From NCBI RefSeq assembly GCF_033878955.1, contig NZ_CP138858.1, positions 1,922,001-1,986,000 on the forward strand: a DNA stretch of 64,000 bases, in the 5' to 3' direction. Within the stretch, counting starts at the first letter, position 1; the number at the start of each line of letters is the position of its first letter. This DNA comes from Coraliomargarita algicola (GTDB taxonomy: Bacteria; Verrucomicrobiota; Verrucomicrobiia; Opitutales; Coraliomargaritaceae). The notes below the pieces were generated by a model, which saw only the letters and a program-made list of their open reading frames with translations, was not told the DNA's origin and ran no database searches. A program made the position numbers and the translations under genes. Below, piece after piece: positions 36,746 through 44,361 of the stretch.

Positions 36746-37225
36746 ATGAAGACCATCATCACATTGCTATCACTCACACTCGTCTGCCTAGCACCACTCC
36801 AAGCAGACCCGCAACGCGGAGAAGGCCCGCCCCAAGGCAGACAAAACGAAACACGCATGCTCCACCACTTACTAGAAATGGAGCAAGAAGACCTCACCGC
36901 GCTACGAAAAACCATCGAACGCATCGAGCGCATGACGCCCGAAGAAAAGGCATTACTACGCGAACGGATCAGTAAACTAGAGCGAATGAAACCTGAGCGT
37001 CTGGAGGCCATGCGCAAACATTTCGACTCGATTGACCCCGAAACACGCGAGGCCATGCACCAGCGCTGGCTGGAAATGACCTCCGAAGAGCGTCGCAATT
37101 GGCGCAAAAAGCTACACGAGATTCCCGAAGAAGAGCGCATCAACCTATTTAAAGAGCAGGGATTCCTCCCCACTCCCGGTAAGCCGCCCAAGGGACCAAG
37201 ACCCCTCCGTACAGAAGACGAATAA
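36746..37225 (+). CDS. small periplasmic DUF3106/CpxP-like helical protein
   Basis: A signal peptide (MKTIITLLSLTLVCLAPLQA) precedes a charged helical body with repeated MTPEEKALLRERI / MTSEERRNWRKKL motifs, reminiscent of DUF3106 and of the CpxP/CnrX metal- or stress-sensing proteins. It is the third gene of the sigma/anti-sigma operon (3-bp gap) and may sense envelope stress or metals and act on the anti-sigma protein. It ends in a proline-rich tail. No cysteine or clustered histidine metal site is seen. Confidence 0.7.
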   Translation: MKTIITLLSLTLVCLAPLQADPQRGEGPPQGRQNETRMLHHLLEMEQEDLTALRKTIERIERMTPEEKALLRERISKLERMKPERLEAMRKHFDSIDPETREAMHQRWLEMTSEERRNWRKKLHEIPEEERINLFKEQGFLPTPGKPPKGPRPLRTEDE

Positions 37226-37318
37226 TTAATTTAAAAAAAATAAATCGATGGCTTGACAGAGCGGACTTCAGTAACAGTCTCCGCATCTTCGTTAGCGATT
37301 AACGTCACTGACACACCT

Positions 37319-37391
<73 letters not shown>

Positions 37392-37410
37392 GGCACAGTT
37401 TTTATACCAG

Positions 37411-37486
<76 letters not shown>

Positions 37487-37490
37487 TTTG

Positions 37491-37523
37491 AAGCCGCTCT
37501 ACTACTGGTAGAGCGGCTTTTTT
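37491..37523 (+). terminator. terminator after the tRNA pair
   Basis: A perfect 12-bp stem (AAGCCGCTCTAC arms) with a 5-base loop and a T6 run, directly after tRNA-Thr. Confidence 0.92.
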
Positions 37524-37677
37524 GTTGCTAAATTCGGGAATGTCGCAAGATGGCAAAAACGACATGACTCGACCAGATACACGGGCGAATAGCGGGCGAC
37601 ACGACGCAAACAACGGCTCTCGCCGTCATCCTACGTAAAGAAGTCGCTTGCCTTGGTATTACCGAAATACGTACGGC

Positions 37678-38280
37678 CTAAATAGAGAGCGTGCCTTTGG
37701 TGCTGGGCAGGGCGTCGGCCATTCGGGGGTCGACCGAAGTCGCGACATCGAGCGCGCGTGCAAAGGCTTTAAAAATAGCCTCGGCGATGTGATGCGGCTC
37801 TTCACCATACTCTAGGTTGATGTGCAGGTTGCAGGCGGCCTCGTTGGCAAAGGCTTGGAAAAACTCTTTGACGAGCACGATATTGAAATCGCGCACCATC
37901 GGGAATTGATAGGCAACCTTATAGACGAAGGCCTGGCGATTGGAAAGATCCAGCACGACACGCGCGAGCGACTCGTCCATCGGCAAGAGGAAGAAACCGT
38001 AGCGGCGAATGCCACGCTTGTCGCCGAGTGCCTTTTTGACGAGCTGCCCCAGCACGATGCCCGTATCTTCTACCATGTGGTGGTAGTCCACATCAAGATC
38101 GCCAGTGGCTTTGACCTTGAGATCGAAGAGCCCGTGCTTGGCAAAGAGCGTGAGCATGTGATCGAAAAACGGGATCCCGGTATCAATTTCTGATACGCCG
38201 GAGCCATCGACATTCAGCTCCATTTGGATCTGAGTCTCTTTCGTGTTGCGGGTGAGTTGTGCTATGCGTGGTTCGGCCAT
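37678..38280 (-). CDS. hisB: imidazoleglycerol-phosphate dehydratase
   Basis: This enzyme carries out the sixth step of histidine synthesis. The metal-binding His/Glu clusters are in place: FFDHML, YHHMVEDTGI and EPHHIAEAIFKAFARAL. Length 200 is normal for a monofunctional dehydratase, without the fused phosphatase of E. coli HisB. The frame extends to 38349, but ATG 38280 gives the family start (MAEPRIAQL). It overlaps the end of hisC by 19 bp, so the two are co-transcribed. Confidence 0.96.
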   Translation of the reverse strand: MAEPRIAQLTRNTKETQIQMELNVDGSGVSEIDTGIPFFDHMLTLFAKHGLFDLKVKATGDLDVDYHHMVEDTGIVLGQLVKKALGDKRGIRRYGFFLLPMDESLARVVLDLSNRQAFVYKVAYQFPMVRDFNIVLVKEFFQAFANEAACNLHINLEYGEEPHHIAEAIFKAFARALDVATSVDPRMADALPSTKGTLSI

Positions 38281-39353
38281 GATTCGACGGCGGTTAAGAA
38301 TGCCTTCATTTCTGCATCTGTTCCTATGCTGACTCGAATGAAAGCGCAAGTTAAAGGATGCGAGGGGAAATAGCGCACGAGCACGCGCTGTGATTTGAGA
38401 TGCTCGAACAGATCGGCGGCCACTTCGGCGTTGGACTCTCCCGCGGCGTTTTTAGGCTCGGTAAACAGGAAATTGGTCGCGGAGGGATAGGTGAACCAAC
38501 CATAGGCATCCAACTGTGCACGCGTCGCTTCGCGGGTGGCCATCACCTTCTGGCGCTGCACTTCGAAGTAATCGACATCCTCGAAAGCAGCCAAGGCGGC
38601 GGCTTGCGCCACGCGATCGAGATTATAGGCATCGCGCACGCGGTCAAGTATACCAATGATCGGCGCCGCAGCCATAGCGAAACCGACGCGCATGCCCGCG
38701 AGGCCGTAGGACTTGGAAAAGGTGCGCACCACCACCAGATTTTCATAATCCTTGAGCAGCGTGACCGCGGACTCGCCGCCGAAATCGACATAGGCTTCGT
38801 CCACGACTAAGAGGCCATCAATCGCCTGAAGGGCTGCTTCGATCTGCGACAGTGGAAAAGCGACACCTGTCGGCGCGTTGGGATTGGTCAGAAAAAAGAC
38901 TTTTGCCTGCGTCGCTGCCATCGCGTCGACATCCAGCTGCATGGAACGATCAAAATTGACATCCAATAGGCCCTGCCCCGACATCCCGGCCACCACGGGA
39001 TAGAGTGAATAACTCGGCACAGTGTGCCCTGCGCCCGGAGCCGAAGCAAAGCAGCGGGTGATCAAATCCAGGATATTATCGGAGCCGTTGCCAATAATGA
39101 CATTGGCCTGCTCCAGCCCAAAGCGCTGCCCAATCGCTGCGCGTAATTTGGCACTGATCGGCTCTGGATACTTACGTAGATCCGCAAGCTGGGCAGCAAT
39201 CGCATCGGCCACCTTCGGTGAAGGCGCATACGGGTTTTCATTGGTATTGAGCTTCACCCAGCCCTCCCCTTGTGGCTGTTCGCCGGGCACGTAGGCGTGC
39301 AAATCTTGTATGTGCGGCAGCGCACGGTCCAGGGCATCAAAAGTCTTCTTCAT
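38262..39353 (-). CDS. hisC: histidinol-phosphate aminotransferase
   Basis: A PLP-dependent class I/II aminotransferase converting imidazole-acetol phosphate to histidinol phosphate. The PLP lysine lies in FSKSYGLAGMRVG. The N-terminal KLNTNENPYAPSP and FLTNPNAPTGVA motifs are typical of HisC. Length 363 is normal. It heads the hisCB pair. Confidence 0.95.
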   Translation of the reverse strand: MKKTFDALDRALPHIQDLHAYVPGEQPQGEGWVKLNTNENPYAPSPKVADAIAAQLADLRKYPEPISAKLRAAIGQRFGLEQANVIIGNGSDNILDLITRCFASAPGAGHTVPSYSLYPVVAGMSGQGLLDVNFDRSMQLDVDAMAATQAKVFFLTNPNAPTGVAFPLSQIEAALQAIDGLLVVDEAYVDFGGESAVTLLKDYENLVVVRTFSKSYGLAGMRVGFAMAAAPIIGILDRVRDAYNLDRVAQAAALAAFEDVDYFEVQRQKVMATREATRAQLDAYGWFTYPSATNFLFTEPKNAAGESNAEVAADLFEHLKSQRVLVRYFPSHPLTCAFIRVSIGTDAEMKAFLTAVESWPNHA

Positions 39354-39495
39354 TAGATGATAGATAGAAGAACTATTCGCCGCGGAGATTCAATCGGAAT
39401 ATCCATCTTCCAGTGCGAAATACACCGCAGGAGCCCAGAATAATCTACTAGGTTTGAATTGTCAGGCACACGCGCGGCACTTATCACCCTCATTG

Positions 39496-40389
39496 ATGCA
39501 AGCAACTCTCTTACTACTCGCGGCCGGAATGGGCTCCCGCTACGGCGGACTGAAACAACTCGATGCCATGGGGCCATCGGGCCAGACCATGGTCGACTAC
39601 GCGGTGCAAGATGCGGTTCGCGCGGGCTTTAGCAAAGTGGTGTTTGTCATTCGAAAGGACTTTGAAGACGCCTTTCGCACGCAAGTGGGTGAGAAGCATA
39701 CGGATACAATCGAAGTCTGCTATGCCTTTCAGGACCTCAACGACCTCCCGGGCGACTATCGTGCGCCGGAAGGCCGCAGCAAGCCATGGGGCACCGCCCA
39801 CGCGGTGCGAGCAGCGCGCGACTGCATCCAAGAGCCCTTCGCGGTGATCAATGCGGACGACTTTTACGGGCGCGAAGCCTACGCGCAAATGGCCGCACAA
39901 CTGAAAGCGACCGACCCCAAGCAACTCAGCGCCAGCATGGTCGGCTACATTCTGCGCAATACGCTCTCACCACACGGCACCGTGAACCGCGGGATCTGCT
40001 CACTCGACGGCGACAATTTACAAGGTGTCGAAGAATACACAGCGATCGGCCACGACGCCGACGGCGAGCTACGCGGCATCAACCTAGCCGACGAACGCGT
40101 GTCGCTGTCACCGGAAGCTGTCGTTTCGATGAATTTCTGGGGCTTCACACCTGCGATCTTCGAACACTTGGAAGCCGGCTTTGAAGCCTTTTTACAAGCG
40201 CGTGGTCACGAAGAGAAATCGGAGTATTACCTACCCAGCCTAGTCGACAGCCTGATTCAAGAGGGCGCGATCCGCTGCCCGGTCTTACAGACCGAGAGCC
40301 CCTGGTTCGGCGTCACCTACCCCGACGACAAGGCCCGCGTAGTTGCCAGCATTCAAAAGCTCACCGACGACGGCGTTTACGAAAACTAG
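39496..40389 (+). CDS. nucleotidyltransferase-like protein (sugar-phosphate NTP transferase family)
   Basis: The start LLLLAAGMGSRYGGLKQL is the nucleotide-binding signature of the NTP_transferase fold, and VINADDFYGREAY supplies the metal-binding acidic residues. The full-length 297-residue form without a hexapeptide tail is widespread in Bacteroidetes and Verrucomicrobia and annotated as a nucleotidyltransferase; its substrate is not known. ATG 39496 is preferred over a TTG at 39454. It ends one base before the convergent toxin gene. Confidence 0.8.
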   Translation: MQATLLLLAAGMGSRYGGLKQLDAMGPSGQTMVDYAVQDAVRAGFSKVVFVIRKDFEDAFRTQVGEKHTDTIEVCYAFQDLNDLPGDYRAPEGRSKPWGTAHAVRAARDCIQEPFAVINADDFYGREAYAQMAAQLKATDPKQLSASMVGYILRNTLSPHGTVNRGICSLDGDNLQGVEEYTAIGHDADGELRGINLADERVSLSPEAVVSMNFWGFTPAIFEHLEAGFEAFLQARGHEEKSEYYLPSLVDSLIQEGAIRCPVLQTESPWFGVTYPDDKARVVASIQKLTDDGVYEN

Positions 40390-40390
40390 C

Positions 40391-40768
40391 TCAGACCCGC
40401 AAGGGCTGAAATTCGAGGTCTGGAATGAACTGATAGTGCTTAATGTTCGATGAACAAAGTACGCGGTTATTTTCGACAGCAGTGGCTGCGATCAGGGCAT
40501 CCCCTGCTCGCAAGCCATGCGAAAGACTGTATTGGTCAATATAGACGCTGGCTCGATGCCCGATATTTTCCGTCAGAGGAAGCACTTCGATTTGCAAGTC
40601 CCGAATAAAAGCCTTAGCACGCTTTTGCTGCTGCTTGTCTTTTGCACATTGCAACAACTCGAGATAGGTCTGTAGAGAAATCGCGCGAGTCTCAGCCGCA
40701 TCCAAATGACGAGCCGCCTTTAAATTTCCCCGTTCGATCCAGATTAAGACATCGGTATCGAATACCAC
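40391..40768 (-). CDS. PIN-domain toxin (VapC-like)
   Basis: A 125-residue PIN ribonuclease with the acidic active-site residues D4/D6 (FDTDVLIW), E37 (TYLELL) and D90 (RAGDALIAATA). Such toxins cleave tRNA or rRNA when freed from the antitoxin. Translation starts at a GTG whose G is the last base of the antitoxin stop (TAGTG overlap), so expression is coupled and toxin synthesis low. Confidence 0.88.
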   Translation of the reverse strand: MVFDTDVLIWIERGNLKAARHLDAAETRAISLQTYLELLQCAKDKQQQKRAKAFIRDLQIEVLPLTENIGHRASVYIDQYSLSHGLRAGDALIAATAVENNRVLCSSNIKHYQFIPDLEFQPLRV

Positions 40769-40998
40769 TAGTAACGTCCTCCGCGCAGTTCCTCCATCAC
40801 CTCTTCAACCGAGCCTTCAGCCTGAGACGAAGCAAAAAATGCGTGAGCTTCGGCTTTCACATTTTCATCATGCCCACGCTCAGGAATAATACGTCCTTTG
40901 GTTTTACCACGATAGAGTAGACGCACCTCTTCATTGCGATCCAAGGCGCGCAAGACCTCTTTGGTCTTATAACGAAGATCTACGACACTCGCTTCCAT
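40768..40998 (-). CDS. antitoxin, Phd/YefM-like, partner of the PIN toxin
   Basis: A 76-residue protein whose N-terminal half (SVVDLRYKTKEVLRALDRNE) resembles Phd/YefM-type DNA-binding antitoxins and whose acidic C-terminal half (EGSVEEVMEELRGGRY) should wrap the toxin. It is the first gene of the pair and ends within the toxin start codon. A perfect palindrome sits immediately upstream of its ATG, as expected for autoregulation. Confidence 0.85.
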   Translation of the reverse strand: MEASVVDLRYKTKEVLRALDRNEEVRLLYRGKTKGRIIPERGHDENVKAEAHAFFASSQAEGSVEEVMEELRGGRY

Positions 40999-40999
40999 A

Positions 41000-41020
41000 A
41001 TGTCTAAACAAACTAGACAT
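41000..41020. promoter_or_regulatory. operator palindrome of the toxin-antitoxin pair (ATGTCTA-N7-TAGACAT)
   Basis: Perfect 7-bp arms with a 7-bp spacer end one base before the antitoxin ATG on the minus strand. A further partial half-site (ATGTC) follows at about 41029-41033. The site is placed to block transcription or translation start. Confidence 0.75.
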
Positions 41021-41088
41021 TTCGCAAAATGTCAAACTCTACGAGGATGGCTAGTCTACAGATAAAAATGGAAGCGATCGAAATCGAC

Positions 41089-42384
41089 CTAAAGCCGAAT
41101 CGTTAGCGACTTGCCGTGCGCGTCGAGTTTTTCCAGACGTGCGAAGGTCTCCACCACCGGCGCGGCATTGGCTAGGCTTTTAGCATTGTAACGCACGGTG
41201 CTGGAACGACGCATAAAATCAGTGGCTTGCAAGCCGCTGAAAAAGCGTCCGACACGGCCGGTCGGCAGCGTGTGGCTGGGACCCGCCGTAAAGTCCCCCA
41301 ATACGGTCGGTGTTAAATAGCCCTGTAAGATGGCTCCCGCAGTCGTGATTTGCTTACTCAGCGGCTCGATGGATTTGTCAGCAACCTGCAGCTCCAAGTG
41401 CTCGGGGGCAATATAGTTGGCCACCTCAGCGGCTTGAGACAATTTCTTACAAGTGACCGCCAGGCAGCGACCGTCCAGCACCTTGGCACATTTCTCCGCA
41501 TGCGTCAGCGACGGCATTTGTTGCGCAATGGCTTTCTCTACCTTCTTGAGCAGCGCTTTGCTGGTGGTGGCGAAATAAATGATCTCCTTGCCGCTCCCGT
41601 GCTCCGCTTGCGCCAGCAAATCGGCCGCAACATGCTGCGGATTGGCTCCGGAATCCGCGATAATCATCACTTCACTGGGCCCTGGTAATAAATCGATCCC
41701 GATGGTGCCCAACACCTGACGCTTGGCCTCCATCACGAAGGCATTGCCCGGCCCAAACACTTTATCCACAGCCGGAATCGTCTGAGTGCCGTACGCCATA
41801 GCACCAATCGCTTGAATGCCCCCTACTTTATAAACCTCGTCGATCCCGATCATGGAAAGCGCCGCCAACATCGCAGGTGCAATTTGCCCCTCCGCATCCG
41901 GCGGCGTGCAGACCGCAATCTCCGGGCACTTGACCAACTTGGCCAAGACAGCCGTCATCACGACCGTCGACACCAGTGGCACATTTCCGCCAGGAATATA
42001 GAGGCCGACACGTTGGATCGGATAAAAGCGTTCGCCGACGATCCCGCCTTGTGCGTTTCTGGCTTTCCAGTTTTTGGGCAGTGTTTTCTTATGAAATTCC
42101 TTAACCAGCGCGATCGACTCGCGAATCGCCTTACGATCGGCTGGACTCAGAGATTTGACCGAAGCCTTGAGCTCCTCATCTGAGACTCGCATTTGCTTGG
42201 CCGCCAATTGAGCACCGTCGAATTTTTCGGTGTATTCGAGCACGGCGGCATCCCCACGCTGACGCACCTCAGCCAAAACAGCAGAAACCACATCAGTCAC
42301 GTCCCCCGCGACGATCGCCTGCTCGCAGAATGTTCTGAGGGCTTGTTGAAATTTGGGCGTATCGGAAAATTCGATCTTTTGCAT
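41089..42384 (-). CDS. hisD: histidinol dehydrogenase
   Basis: The last enzyme of histidine synthesis, oxidising histidinol to histidine with NAD. The family motifs RVGLYIPGG, GPGNAFVMEAKRQV, LLPGPSEVMIIAD and APEHLEL are present. ATG 42384 (MQKIEFSDTPKF) is preferred over a TTG at 42414. Length 431 is normal. It stands apart from hisCB, suggesting histidine genes are scattered in this genome. Confidence 0.96.
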   Translation of the reverse strand: MQKIEFSDTPKFQQALRTFCEQAIVAGDVTDVVSAVLAEVRQRGDAAVLEYTEKFDGAQLAAKQMRVSDEELKASVKSLSPADRKAIRESIALVKEFHKKTLPKNWKARNAQGGIVGERFYPIQRVGLYIPGGNVPLVSTVVMTAVLAKLVKCPEIAVCTPPDAEGQIAPAMLAALSMIGIDEVYKVGGIQAIGAMAYGTQTIPAVDKVFGPGNAFVMEAKRQVLGTIGIDLLPGPSEVMIIADSGANPQHVAADLLAQAEHGSGKEIIYFATTSKALLKKVEKAIAQQMPSLTHAEKCAKVLDGRCLAVTCKKLSQAAEVANYIAPEHLELQVADKSIEPLSKQITTAGAILQGYLTPTVLGDFTAGPSHTLPTGRVGRFFSGLQATDFMRRSSTVRYNAKSLANAAPVVETFARLEKLDAHGKSLTIRL

Positions 42385-42636
42385 AATCACGTGAGAGGAA
42401 CACTTCGATCCCAAGATCGCAAGAATTCAGATCAACAAAATCTGATGACGCCCTCAGCAGCATAGCTCCGCCCCCGACCTGCAAAGATCCCGAAATAGGC
42501 CGAAATAAAGATATGGAGCTTTTTTACTCCGTGACGGAGTAGTTTTTCAACGACCCGATATGCTAACTTATTGTTTTGCATCGCAATCCTCCTACCAGCG
42601 GAGCGACGCAATCCTAGAAACATAAAGTTAAATATC
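42385..42636. promoter_or_regulatory. control region ahead of the heme-uptake operon
   Basis: A 252-bp divergent gap between hisD and the first secreted-protein gene. It contains a short hairpin ACTCCG-TGA-CGGAGT at 42526-42540 with T runs on both sides and a TTGC-ATC-GCAA palindrome near 42576-42586. No clear Fur box and no cobalamin-riboswitch B12 box are visible. Confidence 0.4.
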
Positions 42637-43389
42637 ATGACTACACATATACTCAAACTATCGGCCATACTGATACTCGCAGCGAGCAGCGCACATGCGA
42701 TCAATACAATTCCAACCACCGTTGGAGATCCCTCAGACATCTCCGCATTCAACAGCGCCGACGGTGAATACGAAGGCTGGGAAAATCTAAACTCCAGCAA
42801 TACTGATATCGCTGGCTACGGCGGCAGCTATCCCGGCTATACCGCATGGCCCGATGCGATTGACTCCAACACCAGTGGCTCGACAGGTAACGGAGCTTAT
42901 AATAAAACTGCGGGCGCCGGCTATGTGGGCAACACTAGTATCTATTCTTCGGATACCGGCAGCTTCAGCATTAGCAGCTCCGTCGATAGCTTGGACGACG
43001 TGAACACAGTCATCTTCCAATTCGATGCAGGCCTACAAGATGACTGGACAAATTACGTCGCCACACTCAGCTACAACGGCGGCAGCCAATCACTCACGGC
43101 CGACTACACTGCACTTACAAACGGAAGCTTTACCAATGAGTTTGGAGGCGAAACCATTTACTCCTCCAACATACTCTTCCAGTGGGACCTCAGTAGTATC
43201 GGCGATACCATTAGCGAATACGTCATCAGCTATGATGTCGCCGCGCACACACAGACCTACGCACTGCAACTCGACAGTAGCGAAGCCATCTTATCCGGCT
43301 CGGTCATCCCAGAGCCCAGCAGCTTTGCGCTGCTGGCAGGGCTGGTGGCATTCACCGGCTGCGCGACACGGCGCCGCCACCTGAAATAG
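42637..43389 (+). CDS. PEP-CTERM secreted protein, candidate hemophore (paralogue 1)
   Basis: A 250-residue protein with a signal peptide (ending SSAHA), a beta-rich Ser/Thr/Asn-rich body and a C-terminal PEP-CTERM signal VIPEPSSFALLAG plus a TM helix and RRRH tail. It shares with the next gene a YEGWENL/YSEWEHF element, a TAGAGY/TTGAGF element and a WDLS (Trp183)-to-HT (His204) block. The family is not known to me. As first gene of a heme-uptake operon it may bind heme at the cell surface, analogous in position to HmuY upstream of HmuR in Bacteroidetes. ATG 42637 is chosen over the upstream 42571 because it begins the signal peptide. Confidence 0.7.
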   Translation: MTTHILKLSAILILAASSAHAINTIPTTVGDPSDISAFNSADGEYEGWENLNSSNTDIAGYGGSYPGYTAWPDAIDSNTSGSTGNGAYNKTAGAGYVGNTSIYSSDTGSFSISSSVDSLDDVNTVIFQFDAGLQDDWTNYVATLSYNGGSQSLTADYTALTNGSFTNEFGGETIYSSNILFQWDLSSIGDTISEYVISYDVAAHTQTYALQLDSSEAILSGSVIPEPSSFALLAGLVAFTGCATRRRHLK

Positions 43390-43416
43390 CCCCACAACAG
43401 AGTTTTCTTCAGCACT

Positions 43417-43446
43417 GAAGCATCGGATCGAAAGGTCCGGTGTTTC
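43417..43446 (+). terminator. intercistronic hairpin after paralogue 1
   Basis: An 11-bp stem including two G-U pairs (GAAGCATCGGA with TCCGGTGTTTC) and an 8-base loop lies 27 bp after the stop. Only a weak T tail follows, so partial termination or RNA processing is more likely than a full stop. Confidence 0.5.
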
Positions 43447-43505
43447 TTCGCTATTCCGACACCTCCGAGTGAGGCGCTCAACACTCATTGCAACGAAACG
43501 CTACG

Positions 43506-44339
43506 ATGCTCAACTCTCTCTACACTCGATTCATCCTTATTACTGTTGCCTTCGCAACTCAGGCATTACAAGCGCAGTGGACTGGCTTTAGTGATCCGGC
43601 ATACGATGGCATCACTCAATACTCCGAATGGGAGCATTTCATCACCACCAACAACGCCACACCCGATGTCGCCAACGGAACCAACGGCAGCCTAAGTGAA
43701 ACCACGGGAGCTGGCTTCCCCTCCTCGACACTTAATATTTACAGCTATTCGCTGGATACCCAATTTTCAATTTATGGCAGTTCTACCAATGATCTGGGAC
43801 AGCTCAATTTACAGTTCGTCATCTGGGGCAGCGAAGACTTCCTCAATCTAGAGCCGCTGCTCCAAGTGACTGGTAGCAAAACGGGAATCGCAGCCGATAG
43901 CTCCAACCATGCCTCGGATGGCACGATCTATATCGAAGGACAAGGTGACATCGAGATCACAGTCTTTAGCTTCTTCTGGGATCTGAGCGAATACATCGTC
44001 ACCGATTATCAGATCGACTTCGGTTTGGCCGTGCACACCAGCTTGGACAAAGTTCGTATCGATACCAGGACCGGCACATTGGTAACAGAGCCGGAGCCCA
44101 TCGTCCCAATCGAGGTCACCACGTCCATCGTGGACGACGACATCGCACTCAATTTCCCGACCTATTCGGGCAATTACTACCAAATCAAATGGACCGACGA
44201 CCTGACTAGCGCTGGAACCGTTAACAACTGGAACGACCTCGGCACACTCATCGCAGGCAACGGTGCCGTCCAGCAGATCATCGACCCAGACAGCAGCGAA
44301 GACGAACAACGCTTCTATTCGATCATCATCACCAACTAA
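43506..44339 (+). CDS. secreted protein, candidate hemophore (paralogue 2, no PEP-CTERM)
   Basis: A 277-residue protein with a signal peptide (ending TQALQAQ). Its first 190 residues are related to the preceding gene, including WDLS at Trp158 and VHT at His177. Instead of a PEP-CTERM signal it ends in a beta domain (YYQIKWTDDLTS ... QRFYSIIITN) that I recall from the C-termini of many verrucomicrobial secreted proteins. It is probably released or bound differently from paralogue 1. It lies 22 bp before the TonB-dependent receptor gene. Function inferred from operon only. Confidence 0.65.
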   Translation: MLNSLYTRFILITVAFATQALQAQWTGFSDPAYDGITQYSEWEHFITTNNATPDVANGTNGSLSETTGAGFPSSTLNIYSYSLDTQFSIYGSSTNDLGQLNLQFVIWGSEDFLNLEPLLQVTGSKTGIAADSSNHASDGTIYIEGQGDIEITVFSFFWDLSEYIVTDYQIDFGLAVHTSLDKVRIDTRTGTLVTEPEPIVPIEVTTSIVDDDIALNFPTYSGNYYQIKWTDDLTSAGTVNNWNDLGTLIAGNGAVQQIIDPDSSEDEQRFYSIIITN

Positions 44340-44361
44340 GCGCAATCAAGTAGGCAAACAT

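Noticed and set aside
37558..37568. AACGACATGAC after the tRNA terminator, similar to the RAYT element end
   Set aside because: Only 11 bases match and no other part of the element is present; chance similarity is likely.
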